Source: an uncultured Bacteroidales bacterium | GTDB lineage: Bacteria; Bacteroidota; Bacteroidia; Bacteroidales; F082 | Assembly (NCBI GenBank): GCA_937926515.1 | Contig: CALAZZ010000278.1 | Coordinates: 1 to 61,474 of the forward strand | DNA length: 61,474 nucleotides | Direction: 5' to 3' | Part shown: one piece after another, positions 9,562 to 18,887 of the stretch | How the letters are laid out: each line of letters starts with the position of its first letter | Position numbering within the stretch: position 1 is the first letter of the stretch | Position numbers and translations under genes: made by a program | Notes under the pieces: generated by a model | What the model saw: the letters and a program-made list of their open reading frames with translations, nothing else | The model's database searches: none | Told to the model about the DNA's origin: nothing

Positions 9562-12500
9562 ATGTACAAACAAGCTACTTATTTACGATGGCTTATACCG
9601 GTTACGCTGGGATTTTTCTTCCTGGCTGCATCGGTTTGGGCGGACAATCGTGAGGTTGCAGGTGAACTAACCACCTCAAGTTCCTATAGTGGGGGCGCAA
9701 CTGTTGACCTTGATTTTTCCCTTACTGTCGGGTCACCTGACTGGGAATACGTTGAGCAATTTAACCTTACATTTCCTGAGGAATTCACCATTAATTCAGC
9801 CACTCCTTATGATGGCACTACCGAAGAACCGGAAATTAATGGCCAAACCATTACCTGGAATACAACCATTCCTATTCCAAATGGTGGAGGTAACTGGGAA
9901 TACCTGACACGCAATTTTTCAGTGAATGTGACCGCAGCTCCTGATGCTGAAGGTGACAAAGTCCTGGATTGGGACATTGAAGGCGATGGATGGGGTGCAG
10001 ACCCACATACCTTTGCAGGCACAGTTGTATTACCGGACCTGCCTTTCCCGTACCCGGTTGATTTTGTAATCGCATCTGAAGTTTCAGATGAGCAGGTATT
10101 GCTCCAATGGGGGTTTGATGCCACTACTTTTGTTCCTGAGGTTTATCCATTTAACACCGATGGCATGAGCCAGGTGGAAATTGATAAAAACTGGAATGCA
10201 TTCCTTGCTGACCATAATATAAACACCAATGGCAACAGCATAGGTAACAGATCAGTTGTTGGATACCAGGTTTGGCGCGAAAAAGCCTATCTGCCCGGCT
10301 CCATGGAATTGCTTGGAACCACCACCCAGTCACAATTTATCGACTTCGAATGGGGCGATATGGATTGGGGTGTTTACGTTTGGCACGTAGTTGTGCTATA
10401 CGAAATGAATGAATCTGATCCTGTAGCCTCCAATCCTCTGGAGAAAGAGATGGAAACCATTGTAAATGTGCAGGTTGTGACCAACTCTGGTGATAGCCCT
10501 TTTGGAACAACTGTATTATTTACCAATACAGACCCTGAACTTGAACTGGAATATGGCACTGTAATCGATGCAAGTGGTAGCTTCAGTTGGAATGATTTCC
10601 GCAGAGGCACCTACGACATCGAAGTTGAATTACCAGGCTTTACCGGCATCAGTGAAACCAATGTGGACATCTTTGATGAGACTGATTTCGAATGGTTACT
10701 CTTCGAGCTTTTGACACCACCAGCTGACCTTTATGTAACTCCAACAGGTTTAGCAACTTGGGTTGGTGGAACATCAAGCGGTGGCGGCGGCGGTGACGAT
10801 GGATTTGAGCCCTACTTTGAAGATTTTGAAGCCAACAATGGTGGATGGGTTAGTGGTGCCATTTCCGGAGCCGATCATTGGGAATGGGGTGCACCTGCTT
10901 CATCCATGATCAATTTCGCTTATAGTGGCTCAAATGTTTGGATGACTCGTTTGAATGGCAATTATGACAACAATGCCAATACCTACTTAATGCGTCAATT
11001 TGATTTCAGCCAAGCCGAGAATCCACTTTTCAGTGCTCATTTGTTTATGCGTATTGAGCCAGGCTGGGATGCCATGGTCTTAGAATACTCACTTGACGGC
11101 GGAGACAGTTGGATTAAATTAGAAGGCGATCCTGATTTTTATAATAATACAAGTACTTCCGGCCCTGTTGCTCCACCAAAATGGTCAGGCAGGTTCACGG
11201 AGTATCAAAAATTTGAAACCACCATGCCCGAACTGGCCGGACAAGCCAATGTTTGGTTGCGCTTCCGCTTTGGATCTGATGGATCCGTTAATGATGAAGG
11301 TGTTGCAATAGACGATATCTCAATCATTGACATGCCTGATCGTGGCCGTGAATTCCTCAGCTATAAAGTATTCCACTCAGGTGTTTTGGTTGCCGAAACA
11401 GGTATGACCGAATACCAATATGGAACCAATGGTGAGGCCTTGGTTGATGGCCAGGAATATCTTGCTGAGGTTGCCGCTGTTTACAGCACCGGCCAATCGG
11501 AAAAAGTGAGCTTCCCATGGATTTATCTTGCTTGCGGAAACTATCCTCATCCACAGGATTTCACAGCTGAACAAGTAGTTGGAAGCCTTGATATTGAACT
11601 GAACTGGGTCATTCCCGAAGCTCCTGAAAAATCCAATTCAAACGCAAACAATGCGCCCAGGGATTTACAAATCAATCCTGCTGTTGCTGCACAGTTGTCA
11701 GCTACAGGTCCTTCTAGTGGAATGAACTTTAGCATGAGATCAGATGAGCTCTTGTGGAGTGATAACTGGGAAGATCCGCAAACTACCACACAGGGAATTG
11801 TATCTACTTATTTTGGCGGACTTGGTGCACCTACCATGTCAGCTGATGACTTTGTTGTACCTGCAGGTGAAACCTGGGAACTAGGTACCATATTGGCCCG
11901 TGGATTCCTCAGTGCCGGGGTTCCAAGTCCGGAAGGATTTGCATATTCTATTTTTGCTGACGATAACGGTGCTCCGGGCGATTTGCTTTTTGAAGAAACC
12001 CTAATGGGCACATTTAATCCTGCATTGGTTGAGATTGAGCTTGATACTCCCATCACACTTGAGCCCGGAACTTATTGGATTGGCGTATATGCTTACTACT
12101 CTACATCCTCAAGTAGTGCTGAAGGTAGATGGAACCAATATATGTGGAACCCAACAACAACACCCGGAAATCTTGCCATGCTCAATGACTATGCTAATTT
12201 GTTTGGAATCGGTGATTTGGGATGGGTTACTCTCAATGATATCGGTGTTGCCTACTCTACGCTTGACTTTGCCCTCTTTGGCGAAGCAATTCCTGATGGA
12301 CCAGGCGAACCAACGATAGATGAACCTATTGCCTTTACGCGTATTTACCGCAACGGTGAAGTCATCGCTGAAGTCGAAGGCACCTCCTACCTGGATGAAG
12401 AACTTGAATTTGGAGATTATGAATATTGCATCACATTTGTATTTGAAAGCGGAGCCGAATCGTGCCAGAACATCATTTGTGCAGGCCCGGTAAGCATCAC

Positions 12501-15500
12501 AGGCAATGCGTTTGTGAATGGTACAGTAACTAACTTTGACGGTTCAGGACCAATTGGCGGAGCCGAGATCATGATCTCTAATGATGATTTCAGCTTTACT
12601 TTCACAACAAATGCTGCCGGATTCTATGAAGGCGAACTCGTAGCAGGTGTATATGACTACTTTGTTAGCGCTGATGGTTTCACTCCTGAAACCCTTGAAG
12701 GTGTTGAGATCGTTTATGATGACCTGGTTACCAATGACTTTGTTCTGGTTGAGTTCCCCTATCCGGTTGGAAATGTGGTAGCAGTTGACCAGGGCAGCAA
12801 TGCACTTATATACTGGAATACTCCCGGAACAAGTGGTGCCGGTGGTTCTGTATATGAAGACTTCAGTGGTGGCATGCCATCAATGATCATGCTGGACAAC
12901 CCAACCGCCAGCTGGAGTGTTGCCAATGACATGCTTAATTTAAATACAACCGGGACCAATTTATGGCGCTCAGCTTACTATGATGCAGAATTTGATGACT
13001 TCCTGTTCGAAGTTGAAATGCAACGTACTGCCGGAGCAACCACTGGTTCAATGGGTATTTATGTAAGGGGTAATGGATTCATGGACCTGGTAGCTGGTAA
13101 CGGACTGGAAGGTCTTGTCTTTACAATTACCCAAGGTGGCTCCTACTGGTATGGTACCATGATCAATGGTGATCTTATCGATTGGACCGGTTGGCTCACT
13201 ACCGGTGCTATTAACACCGCCGGATCCAATGTAATAAGTGCTGCGGCAGATGGCACAACCGTACAATTCTTTGTAAATGGTACGCTTGTTCATACTGTCA
13301 ACAACACCACTCTTACTGAAGGTTATTGTGGCGTACACTCGCATGAAGGCACAGCCGCGATGACCACTGTATGGGATTATTGGATGATTGAGCCGGGTGC
13401 AGTAGCACGCGACTATGCAATTGATCAAACCGCTGCTGAAAGCAAAGGTACACTGGAAGAGTCCTTGGTTGTTCTAGACAACGCCGTTGATCCTCAAGGT
13501 GTAAAATATCACACAGCAAAAACAGGAAGCACTCGCGAACTTAATGGCTACAATGTATGGAGAGCTCCTTGTTATGATCCGGAAGATTTGACATTCCTCG
13601 GATATACGCTCGACACTACATTTGTTGACAACCAATTTGGCACCTTGCCATCAGGGGTTTGGAGTTGGGCTGTTGAAGCAGTATACACATATAATAACGC
13701 TGTTCCACAGTACTCTAATTGCCTCGATGTAAATATGGTAACCATGGTTACTGTGAATGTACAAACTAACTCAGGCCAAAGTCCTGAAGAGACTGAAGTA
13801 ATGTTTGTAAACACTTCCGAGCCTGATCTTGAACTGGTTTACGAAGTTGAACTGGATGATTCCGGTACCTACACATGGGAAGACTTCCGCAAAGGAACCT
13901 ATGACATTATGGTGGAAAAATCAGGTTTTGCTCCAATCTATCTCGAAGATGTTGTAATTGATGTTCCTTCTACATTCGACTGGATACTTCTAGAACTTCT
14001 ACTTCCTGTTGAAGACTTATATGTAACACCTACTGCATTCGCTACATGGCGTTCAGGCGGTGATTTGCCATTTGAACCTTACTTCCAGGATTTCAATGAA
14101 GGATTGCCTGAAACATGGACTATTGTTCCTGGCGGTACAACAGCCGACACCTGGTTCTGGACACCAAGCTACAGTGGAAGCACACTGGATGGTTCACCAT
14201 TCATGTTTGTTGACTCTGATGGAGCTGGTATTGGACCCACACTTGATGAGATGTTATACTCACCTGTGATTGATGCACAGAATGCTGAAACCCTTTACCT
14301 CATGTTTGACCAGTATTATCGTCATCTCGGAAGCCAATTCGGCAGGGTTGAAGTATATGATGGATCAGATTGGGTAACTGTTTTGAACCAGACTGTTACA
14401 GCTGGTGCCTGGGGTGCTCCAAATGCACAAATGATTGATGTAACCGAATATATCAATGAACAATTCCAGGTTCGTTTCCACTTCAATGATGCAGGTGGCT
14501 GGAACTGGTATTGGGCAGTGGACAACTTTGCTGTTATTGAAAGCCTCGAAACATTTGCAAGCAGGGAACCGCTTTCATATACTATCTGGCTTGATGGTGT
14601 TGTTAAAGGATCTACCACAAATGAATATTTCCAATACGACACTGAAACCCTGGTAGAAGGCGATACATATCTTGCAGAAGTTGCAGCTGTTTATACAACA
14701 GGTATGTCAGCACGCATGCAATATGAATTTACATTCTTTGGATGTGAGAACTTCCCTGCACCAACTGATCTTACAGCTGTTGTTGACGGTGATCATGTTA
14801 CACTTAACTGGGGCGGAGAAGCACCACCACCACCTCCGGGAGGCGAATGGTACGAAATCTCTTATCACAATGGTGTACCTGCAGATGCTTACTATCAGCA
14901 ATTTAACTATGGTTATGGGGTTGTTTATGACTTAAGTGGCTACTCCAATGTAACCATTGAAAAGCTGGATTATCGTCATTCACCATGGGGAATTTTCGGC
15001 ACATGGGATTACAAACTTCATATCGTAGATTGGGATACTTACACCCTAATCCAAACAACCGATGTGATGCAGTCCACACTTGATAACGGATGGGAAGTTG
15101 ACATTCCACTTGGTTCACTCGAAGGCAGTGGGCTTGTAGGTATTTTCCTTGAGCCAATGGGCAATTCCGCAGCTGATGCATATCCTTGCCTTGATGGTGA
15201 TGGCGTTGCAACATCAAGTTCATTCTTTGGACAACTACCCAACTGGTCAGGCATGGCAAATGCCGGAGTTGTTGGTAACTTCCTGATGGACCTCTGGATC
15301 CTTGCTGATCCGCAAAGAGGAAGTGAACGCCAGTTAGTTAAGGCTCCAGTACTCGAAGCTAATGGAACCAACGTACAAGTTTCGCGTAATCCGGCTGAAC
15401 CTAAGCAAGATCGTCAAACCATCGAATTAAGCCTTGACCCGAATCATATTCCTGGTGGTTCACCAGAGATTAGAAACAGGGAAGATGTTGTATTAAACTA

Positions 15501-17358
15501 TGATGGTGACAATTTTGATGCTATTGGTCTTACTGCTGGTGGCACATTTACTGTTGCTGCACGTTTCCCAACTTCGATGGTTAACCCATATGAAGGTTAT
15601 ATCATGTCGACTGTTGATGTTTATATCAATGATGTGCCTTCAACCCCAACATTGAAAATTTATAGTGCAGGTTCTGCTACAGCACCTGGATCCATCATCC
15701 ATGAGCAAGTATTTACTGCTACCGCTAATAGTTGGGTTACAATTGAACTTAATGATGACGTTGAATTAGACGGTACTGATATTTGGGTTGGCTACACTGT
15801 TACTCACGGTGCAGGATTTTTCCCTGCAGGCTGTGATGCCGGACCAGCGAACGTTGACGGTGCGTGGATTTCTACAGACGGAGTCTCTTGGGACAGGCTA
15901 TATGAATTAGCTCCAGCCTTAAATTATAACTGGAACATCCGTGCTACCATTACTGATGATAATGGCGGCGGAGGCGGCGGAGGCGGCATCCCTGAGGATG
16001 TGCTTGGTGCCAATATTTACCGCAATGGAGTACTTATCGCTGAAATGGTTGAAGGTGACACCTACACTGATGAAGGCGTATTACCGGGTGAATATGAATA
16101 CTGCGTAACCTTTGTATATGACCTTGGTGCAGAATCATGTCCCGGTGATCCTTGTGTAACCGTTGAGGTTACCTGCGAGGCACCCATCAACCTTGATGGT
16201 GATTATGTATGGAACTACAACCAGGGTGATCCTGAATTTGGTGCACTCATCACATGGGAACCTTCAACTGCTCCGGTAGCTGATTGGCTGTACTATGATG
16301 ATGGTATCAATGTAGACGGTATCGGTGGACCAGATGCTTTCACCTGGGCCATTAAGTTTGATCCTGCTCAATTATCTGACTATGACGGTGCATCATTGAC
16401 CAAGATCCAGATCTATAACAGATTGGCCAGCACTGATGAGCTTCGTATTTACGAAGGCACTAATGCTGCAACCCTGTTGCATACCCAACCATTGGCCGGA
16501 TTACCGGTTGAAGCATGGTCAGAAGTTGACCTTACCAGCCCTGTATTACTTGACGTCACAAAACAGCTATGGATTGCAGTATATACCACTGATGGTGTAA
16601 ACTTCCCTGCTGGTTGCGGTGCCGGTCAAAATCAACCCAATGGCGACCTCATCACACTTGATGGCGTTGTTTGGGAACACCTGACTGATTTTGGCTTGAT
16701 CTATACCTGGAACCTGCGTGGATTTGTTACCACAGCTGTTGGTGCTACTGTTGCATTGCCAATGGAGAAACCAGCAGATGCATATGCAGGTGATCGTGCA
16801 GACCTGAAAATTTCAGGACAGGGTACCGGAATGAACAATGTGCTTGATATCAATGCAAGTCGCGATGTTGAGACATTCAACCTTTACCGTGCTGTTGAAG
16901 AGGGCAATTACAGCCTCATTGCAACTATACCTTATGATCCTGCAGTAACATCATACGAGTATTTCGATACGGATGTTGATGCTGGCGTCGGTTATTATTA
17001 CCAGGTAACAGCAATGCACTCATATGACGAAGGTATTGAGTGCGAATCACCACCGGCAATGGCACTTGATATACCCGAAAATGATTTCGTGTTTGTATTG
17101 ATTACAAGTGTTGACGACATGACAACTGTTGAAGCACGACTGTATCCTAACCCCGCCAATAATAACATTACCATTGAAGCGAAGGACATGCAACGCATAA
17201 CAATGGTTAATGCATTGGGACAGTTGGTATACGAATCAGAAGTAGCTAACCAAAGCAGAGTAAATCTTAACACAGCACATCTCGAAGCCGGGATGTATAT
17301 TGTAAGGGTTTTAACTGCTGACGGTATTGTGACTTCACGTGTGAATATTGTTCGCTAA
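9562..17358 (+). CDS. giant T9SS-exported multidomain adhesin-like protein (paralog 2)
   Basis: 2598 aa, paralog of the upstream gene. Signal peptide at 1-28. Modules in order: EDFEANNGG-type adhesin module (about 414-594), a domain with a SADDFVVPAG motif (730-910), carboxypeptidase-regulatory-like domain (982-1062), a concanavalin/LamG-like module absent from paralog 1 (1096-1280), EDFNEG-type adhesin module (1507-1662), a divergent beta module (1763-1914), a further beta domain (1983-2132), a glycine linker (2134-2142), a module almost identical to paralog 1 (2242-2392), and a T9SS type A sorting domain with YPNPA (2526-2598). The two adhesin module types appear in the opposite order from paralog 1. 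Likely a surface or secreted adhesin; ligand unknown. Confidence 0.88.
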   Translation: MYKQATYLRWLIPVTLGFFFLAASVWADNREVAGELTTSSSYSGGATVDLDFSLTVGSPDWEYVEQFNLTFPEEFTINSATPYDGTTEEPEINGQTITWNTTIPIPNGGGNWEYLTRNFSVNVTAAPDAEGDKVLDWDIEGDGWGADPHTFAGTVVLPDLPFPYPVDFVIASEVSDEQVLLQWGFDATTFVPEVYPFNTDGMSQVEIDKNWNAFLADHNINTNGNSIGNRSVVGYQVWREKAYLPGSMELLGTTTQSQFIDFEWGDMDWGVYVWHVVVLYEMNESDPVASNPLEKEMETIVNVQVVTNSGDSPFGTTVLFTNTDPELELEYGTVIDASGSFSWNDFRRGTYDIEVELPGFTGISETNVDIFDETDFEWLLFELLTPPADLYVTPTGLATWVGGTSSGGGGGDDGFEPYFEDFEANNGGWVSGAISGADHWEWGAPASSMINFAYSGSNVWMTRLNGNYDNNANTYLMRQFDFSQAENPLFSAHLFMRIEPGWDAMVLEYSLDGGDSWIKLEGDPDFYNNTSTSGPVAPPKWSGRFTEYQKFETTMPELAGQANVWLRFRFGSDGSVNDEGVAIDDISIIDMPDRGREFLSYKVFHSGVLVAETGMTEYQYGTNGEALVDGQEYLAEVAAVYSTGQSEKVSFPWIYLACGNYPHPQDFTAEQVVGSLDIELNWVIPEAPEKSNSNANNAPRDLQINPAVAAQLSATGPSSGMNFSMRSDELLWSDNWEDPQTTTQGIVSTYFGGLGAPTMSADDFVVPAGETWELGTILARGFLSAGVPSPEGFAYSIFADDNGAPGDLLFEETLMGTFNPALVEIELDTPITLEPGTYWIGVYAYYSTSSSSAEGRWNQYMWNPTTTPGNLAMLNDYANLFGIGDLGWVTLNDIGVAYSTLDFALFGEAIPDGPGEPTIDEPIAFTRIYRNGEVIAEVEGTSYLDEELEFGDYEYCITFVFESGAESCQNIICAGPVSITGNAFVNGTVTNFDGSGPIGGAEIMISNDDFSFTFTTNAAGFYEGELVAGVYDYFVSADGFTPETLEGVEIVYDDLVTNDFVLVEFPYPVGNVVAVDQGSNALIYWNTPGTSGAGGSVYEDFSGGMPSMIMLDNPTASWSVANDMLNLNTTGTNLWRSAYYDAEFDDFLFEVEMQRTAGATTGSMGIYVRGNGFMDLVAGNGLEGLVFTITQGGSYWYGTMINGDLIDWTGWLTTGAINTAGSNVISAAADGTTVQFFVNGTLVHTVNNTTLTEGYCGVHSHEGTAAMTTVWDYWMIEPGAVARDYAIDQTAAESKGTLEESLVVLDNAVDPQGVKYHTAKTGSTRELNGYNVWRAPCYDPEDLTFLGYTLDTTFVDNQFGTLPSGVWSWAVEAVYTYNNAVPQYSNCLDVNMVTMVTVNVQTNSGQSPEETEVMFVNTSEPDLELVYEVELDDSGTYTWEDFRKGTYDIMVEKSGFAPIYLEDVVIDVPSTFDWILLELLLPVEDLYVTPTAFATWRSGGDLPFEPYFQDFNEGLPETWTIVPGGTTADTWFWTPSYSGSTLDGSPFMFVDSDGAGIGPTLDEMLYSPVIDAQNAETLYLMFDQYYRHLGSQFGRVEVYDGSDWVTVLNQTVTAGAWGAPNAQMIDVTEYINEQFQVRFHFNDAGGWNWYWAVDNFAVIESLETFASREPLSYTIWLDGVVKGSTTNEYFQYDTETLVEGDTYLAEVAAVYTTGMSARMQYEFTFFGCENFPAPTDLTAVVDGDHVTLNWGGEAPPPPPGGEWYEISYHNGVPADAYYQQFNYGYGVVYDLSGYSNVTIEKLDYRHSPWGIFGTWDYKLHIVDWDTYTLIQTTDVMQSTLDNGWEVDIPLGSLEGSGLVGIFLEPMGNSAADAYPCLDGDGVATSSSFFGQLPNWSGMANAGVVGNFLMDLWILADPQRGSERQLVKAPVLEANGTNVQVSRNPAEPKQDRQTIELSLDPNHIPGGSPEIRNREDVVLNYDGDNFDAIGLTAGGTFTVAARFPTSMVNPYEGYIMSTVDVYINDVPSTPTLKIYSAGSATAPGSIIHEQVFTATANSWVTIELNDDVELDGTDIWVGYTVTHGAGFFPAGCDAGPANVDGAWISTDGVSWDRLYELAPALNYNWNIRATITDDNGGGGGGGGIPEDVLGANIYRNGVLIAEMVEGDTYTDEGVLPGEYEYCVTFVYDLGAESCPGDPCVTVEVTCEAPINLDGDYVWNYNQGDPEFGALITWEPSTAPVADWLYYDDGINVDGIGGPDAFTWAIKFDPAQLSDYDGASLTKIQIYNRLASTDELRIYEGTNAATLLHTQPLAGLPVEAWSEVDLTSPVLLDVTKQLWIAVYTTDGVNFPAGCGAGQNQPNGDLITLDGVVWEHLTDFGLIYTWNLRGFVTTAVGATVALPMEKPADAYAGDRADLKISGQGTGMNNVLDINASRDVETFNLYRAVEEGNYSLIATIPYDPAVTSYEYFDTDVDAGVGYYYQVTAMHSYDEGIECESPPAMALDIPENDFVFVLITSVDDMTTVEARLYPNPANNNITIEAKDMQRITMVNALGQLVYESEVANQSRVNLNTAHLEAGMYIVRVLTADGIVTSRVNIVR

Positions 17359-17365
17359 ACAACTA

Positions 17366-17382
17366 CAAGTCATTATGACTTG
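17366..17382 (+). other. small hairpin after the second giant gene
   Basis: A 7-bp perfect stem (17366-17372 with 17376-17382) and a 3-nt loop, just before the terminator at 17389. It may help protect the 3' end of the mRNA. Confidence 0.45.
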
Positions 17383-17388
17383 ACCTTA

Positions 17389-17421
17389 AAAAAGGGGGGC
17401 AACCAAGCTCCCCTTTTTTTT
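17389..17421 (+). terminator. intrinsic terminator of the second giant gene
   Basis: A 12-bp stem with one G-T pair (17389-17400 with 17407-17418), a 6-nt loop and a T-run on the 3' side, 30 nt after the stop codon. Confidence 0.9.
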
Positions 17422-17521
17422 ATTCACTTATTTTTTTTGCGTCTGTTTGATCAAGTCCTGGATATAAATAAAAATTAGTAAAATACTGCTTATCATTGAA
17501 TCATGATCAAAACAGAATTGC

Positions 17522-17529
17522 TAACTTTG
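17522..17529 (+). promoter_or_regulatory. -7 promoter element of tRNA-Gln
   Basis: TAACTTTG fits the Bacteroidota -7 consensus TAnnTTTG and ends 9 nt before the mature tRNA. A weak upstream ATTG (17495-17498) sits 23 nt before it. Confidence 0.65.
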
Positions 17530-17538
17530 CGGGCATAT

Positions 17539-17611
17539 TGCCCGATGGTGTAATTGGCAACACGTCTGACTCTGGATCAGAAGAGTCCAGGTTCGACCCC
17601 TGGTCGGGCAA
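17539..17611 (+). tRNA. tRNA-Gln, anticodon CUG
   Basis: Complete 73-nt cloverleaf. The 7-bp acceptor stem (17539-17545 with 17604-17610) begins with a U1-A72 pair. The anticodon stem is 17565-17569 with 17577-17581, and the anticodon CTG is at 17572-17574. The T arm is 17587-17603 with loop TTCGACC, and the discriminator base is A17611. CCA is not encoded. U1-A72 is the bacterial identity mark for amidation of Glu-tRNA-Gln, which matters because GatDE-type amidotransferase genes lie 7-11 kb downstream. Confidence 0.96.
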
Positions 17612-17617
17612 CAATTC

Positions 17618-17661
17618 AAAACCTGTGCGTTGATCTAAAGATCACTGTGCAGGTTTTCCTT
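17618..17661 (+). terminator. hairpin after tRNA-Gln, likely terminator
   Basis: An 8-bp stem (17618-17625 with 17650-17657), extendable by wobble pairs, with an inner GATCT/AGATC stem and T-rich 3' side. It starts 7 nt after the tRNA. Confidence 0.6.
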
Positions 17662-17979
17662 TAAAACCAATCCTATTCCTTGTTTCACAGAGCTATAGGA
17701 TCAGAACAAATTGAAACTTTAAGCTAAACATAAGTAAAAGTAAACGGTTCGATTCAGTTAGCGCCAATTGTTTCACAAGCCGAATCAGACGACCTTATCA
17801 TATTTTTAAAGATAGTTCAGTAAATATAATTCTAGTGAAAGGCAATAATCATCATGGTTATGATGTTAAGGTAATTAGGGGAAACGTATTCGGTAAGATA
17901 AAAAGTGAATTTAAACTTGCTTTTGGTCTATCGCTTTGCTTATTATTGTATTATATTTGTATTAAAATATTCATGTATA
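17662..17979 (+). other. spacer before the unknown HTH-like gene
   Basis: About 320 nt of AT-rich sequence. It contains a -7 element TATATTTG at 17952-17959 and a short CATCAT/ATGATG hairpin. An open frame from GTG 17835 to 18005 overlaps the next gene in another frame and was not accepted. Confidence 0.5.
17952..17959 (+). promoter_or_regulatory. -7 promoter element TATATTTG
   Basis: Fits TAnnTTTG, 20 nt before the ATG at 17980. It rules out the longer frame beginning at 17905, which would start upstream of its own promoter. No well-spaced TTTG partner was found. Confidence 0.5.
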
Positions 17980-18525
17980 ATGAAAATGTCAACCAAATTA
18001 AATGAATTCGATATACTCGATTTGTTAAATGAGTATTATTCGGAACTGCGTAAACTGAGATATAAATCGGATTACGTAAAATTGAAAATTACCGAACTGG
18101 AGGAGCGCTACCATGAGATTAAAAGAAAAAAAACAAAATCAGTCATTCCTTCCGTGATAAGTGATGATACAGATCAGGGTATTGAAACTGCGGTCACAAG
18201 AGGCTCCGGAAAGCCAATCAAGGCCAAACGTAAACCTTATCCACTATCAGTATGGGATAAAATGATAATAGAAGGAATTGAAAACACAGGCCGTGCCCTT
18301 TCAAGTAAAACTATTTTCAATCAGGTGAAAGAAAAGGCTATTGAAGCAGGTATATTCCAATCTGAAGAGAAAACAAAAGCCAAAATCAATCAATGCCTGG
18401 TAAAACTAACCAAAAGGCGTAACGACCTTGCCAAAGTGAATTACAGAGGAAGGGGATTTGCTTATGCTTTGCCCCGGTTCTTGGATGAACGAGGCAAACT
18501 CAAGAAAGAACATATGGCTGTTTAA
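17980..18525 (+). CDS. unknown protein, coiled-coil plus winged-helix-like region
   Basis: 181 aa; I do not recognise the family. The start at 17980 (MKMSTKLNEF) is preferred because a -7 element lies just upstream; M3 (17986) is an alternative. The N-terminal 60 residues are strongly charged and probably a coiled coil, followed by a Lys/Arg-rich linker. The C-terminal half (about 85-165, from PYPLSVWDKM to GFAYALPRF) alternates helices and ends in a beta-like RGRGFAYALP segment, suggesting a winged helix that could bind nucleic acid. The gene stands alone between tRNA-Gln and a terminator. The DNA-binding idea is inference. Confidence 0.7.
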   Translation: MKMSTKLNEFDILDLLNEYYSELRKLRYKSDYVKLKITELEERYHEIKRKKTKSVIPSVISDDTDQGIETAVTRGSGKPIKAKRKPYPLSVWDKMIIEGIENTGRALSSKTIFNQVKEKAIEAGIFQSEEKTKAKINQCLVKLTKRRNDLAKVNYRGRGFAYALPRFLDERGKLKKEHMAV

Positions 18526-18545
18526 TATGTCGACCTAATTGGTTT

Positions 18546-18578
18546 AAAAGGCTTTCTCTCCGGTGATAGCCTTTTTTT
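18546..18578. terminator. terminator between convergent genes
   Basis: An 8-bp stem (18546-18553 with 1868-equivalent arm 18568-18575), a 14-nt loop and a T-run on the plus side. The A-run on the left lets it also work for the minus-strand gene ending at 18580. Confidence 0.85.
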
Positions 18579-18579
18579 A

Positions 18580-18780
18580 TCAACCGAACCCATAATACCC
18601 TCCACCGCCCTTTTCTTCACGGCGTTTCGCCGTATTTTCCAGAACTTCCTTCTTTTGATCATTGGTGAGATTGTCCCAGTTGGCAACCTCCCAGGCAGAG
18701 CGGAAGCACCCTACACAGATGTTATCAGTATCGTAGGTACAAATCAATTGACAAGGGGATTTTATGGTTTTCTTTTTCAT
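18580..18780 (-). CDS. DUF1289 family small cysteine protein
   Basis: 66 aa. Begins MKKKTIKSPCQLICTYD and has the four-cysteine pattern C-x3-C-x7-C-x2-C, followed by W and the NLTNDQKKEVLE helix typical of DUF1289. The cysteines suggest metal or Fe-S binding, but the function is unknown. The longer frame starting at 18852 is rejected because a TATCTTTG promoter element (18838-18845, minus) lies inside it. It shares a terminator with the convergent gene. Confidence 0.85.
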   Translation of the reverse strand: MKKKTIKSPCQLICTYDTDNICVGCFRSAWEVANWDNLTNDQKKEVLENTAKRREEKGGGGYYGFG

Positions 18781-18837
18781 AAAGTTATGATCAACTCGGA
18801 TGGTATAAACAAGAATACCGATCAGATTGTTCGGCCA

Positions 18838-18845
18838 CAAAGATA
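18838..18845 (-). promoter_or_regulatory. -7 element of the DUF1289 gene
   Basis: TATCTTTG on the minus strand, about 58 nt upstream of the ATG at 18780. No strict TTTG partner. Confidence 0.5.
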
Positions 18846-18887
18846 AGCCCAAAAAAAGAAACCGGGCTATTGGTTCGGTAAATTCAT

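Noticed and set aside
17835..18005. 56-codon frame from a GTG with a hydrophobic helix
   Set aside because: Overlaps the start of the better supported gene at 17980 in another frame and spans its promoter element.
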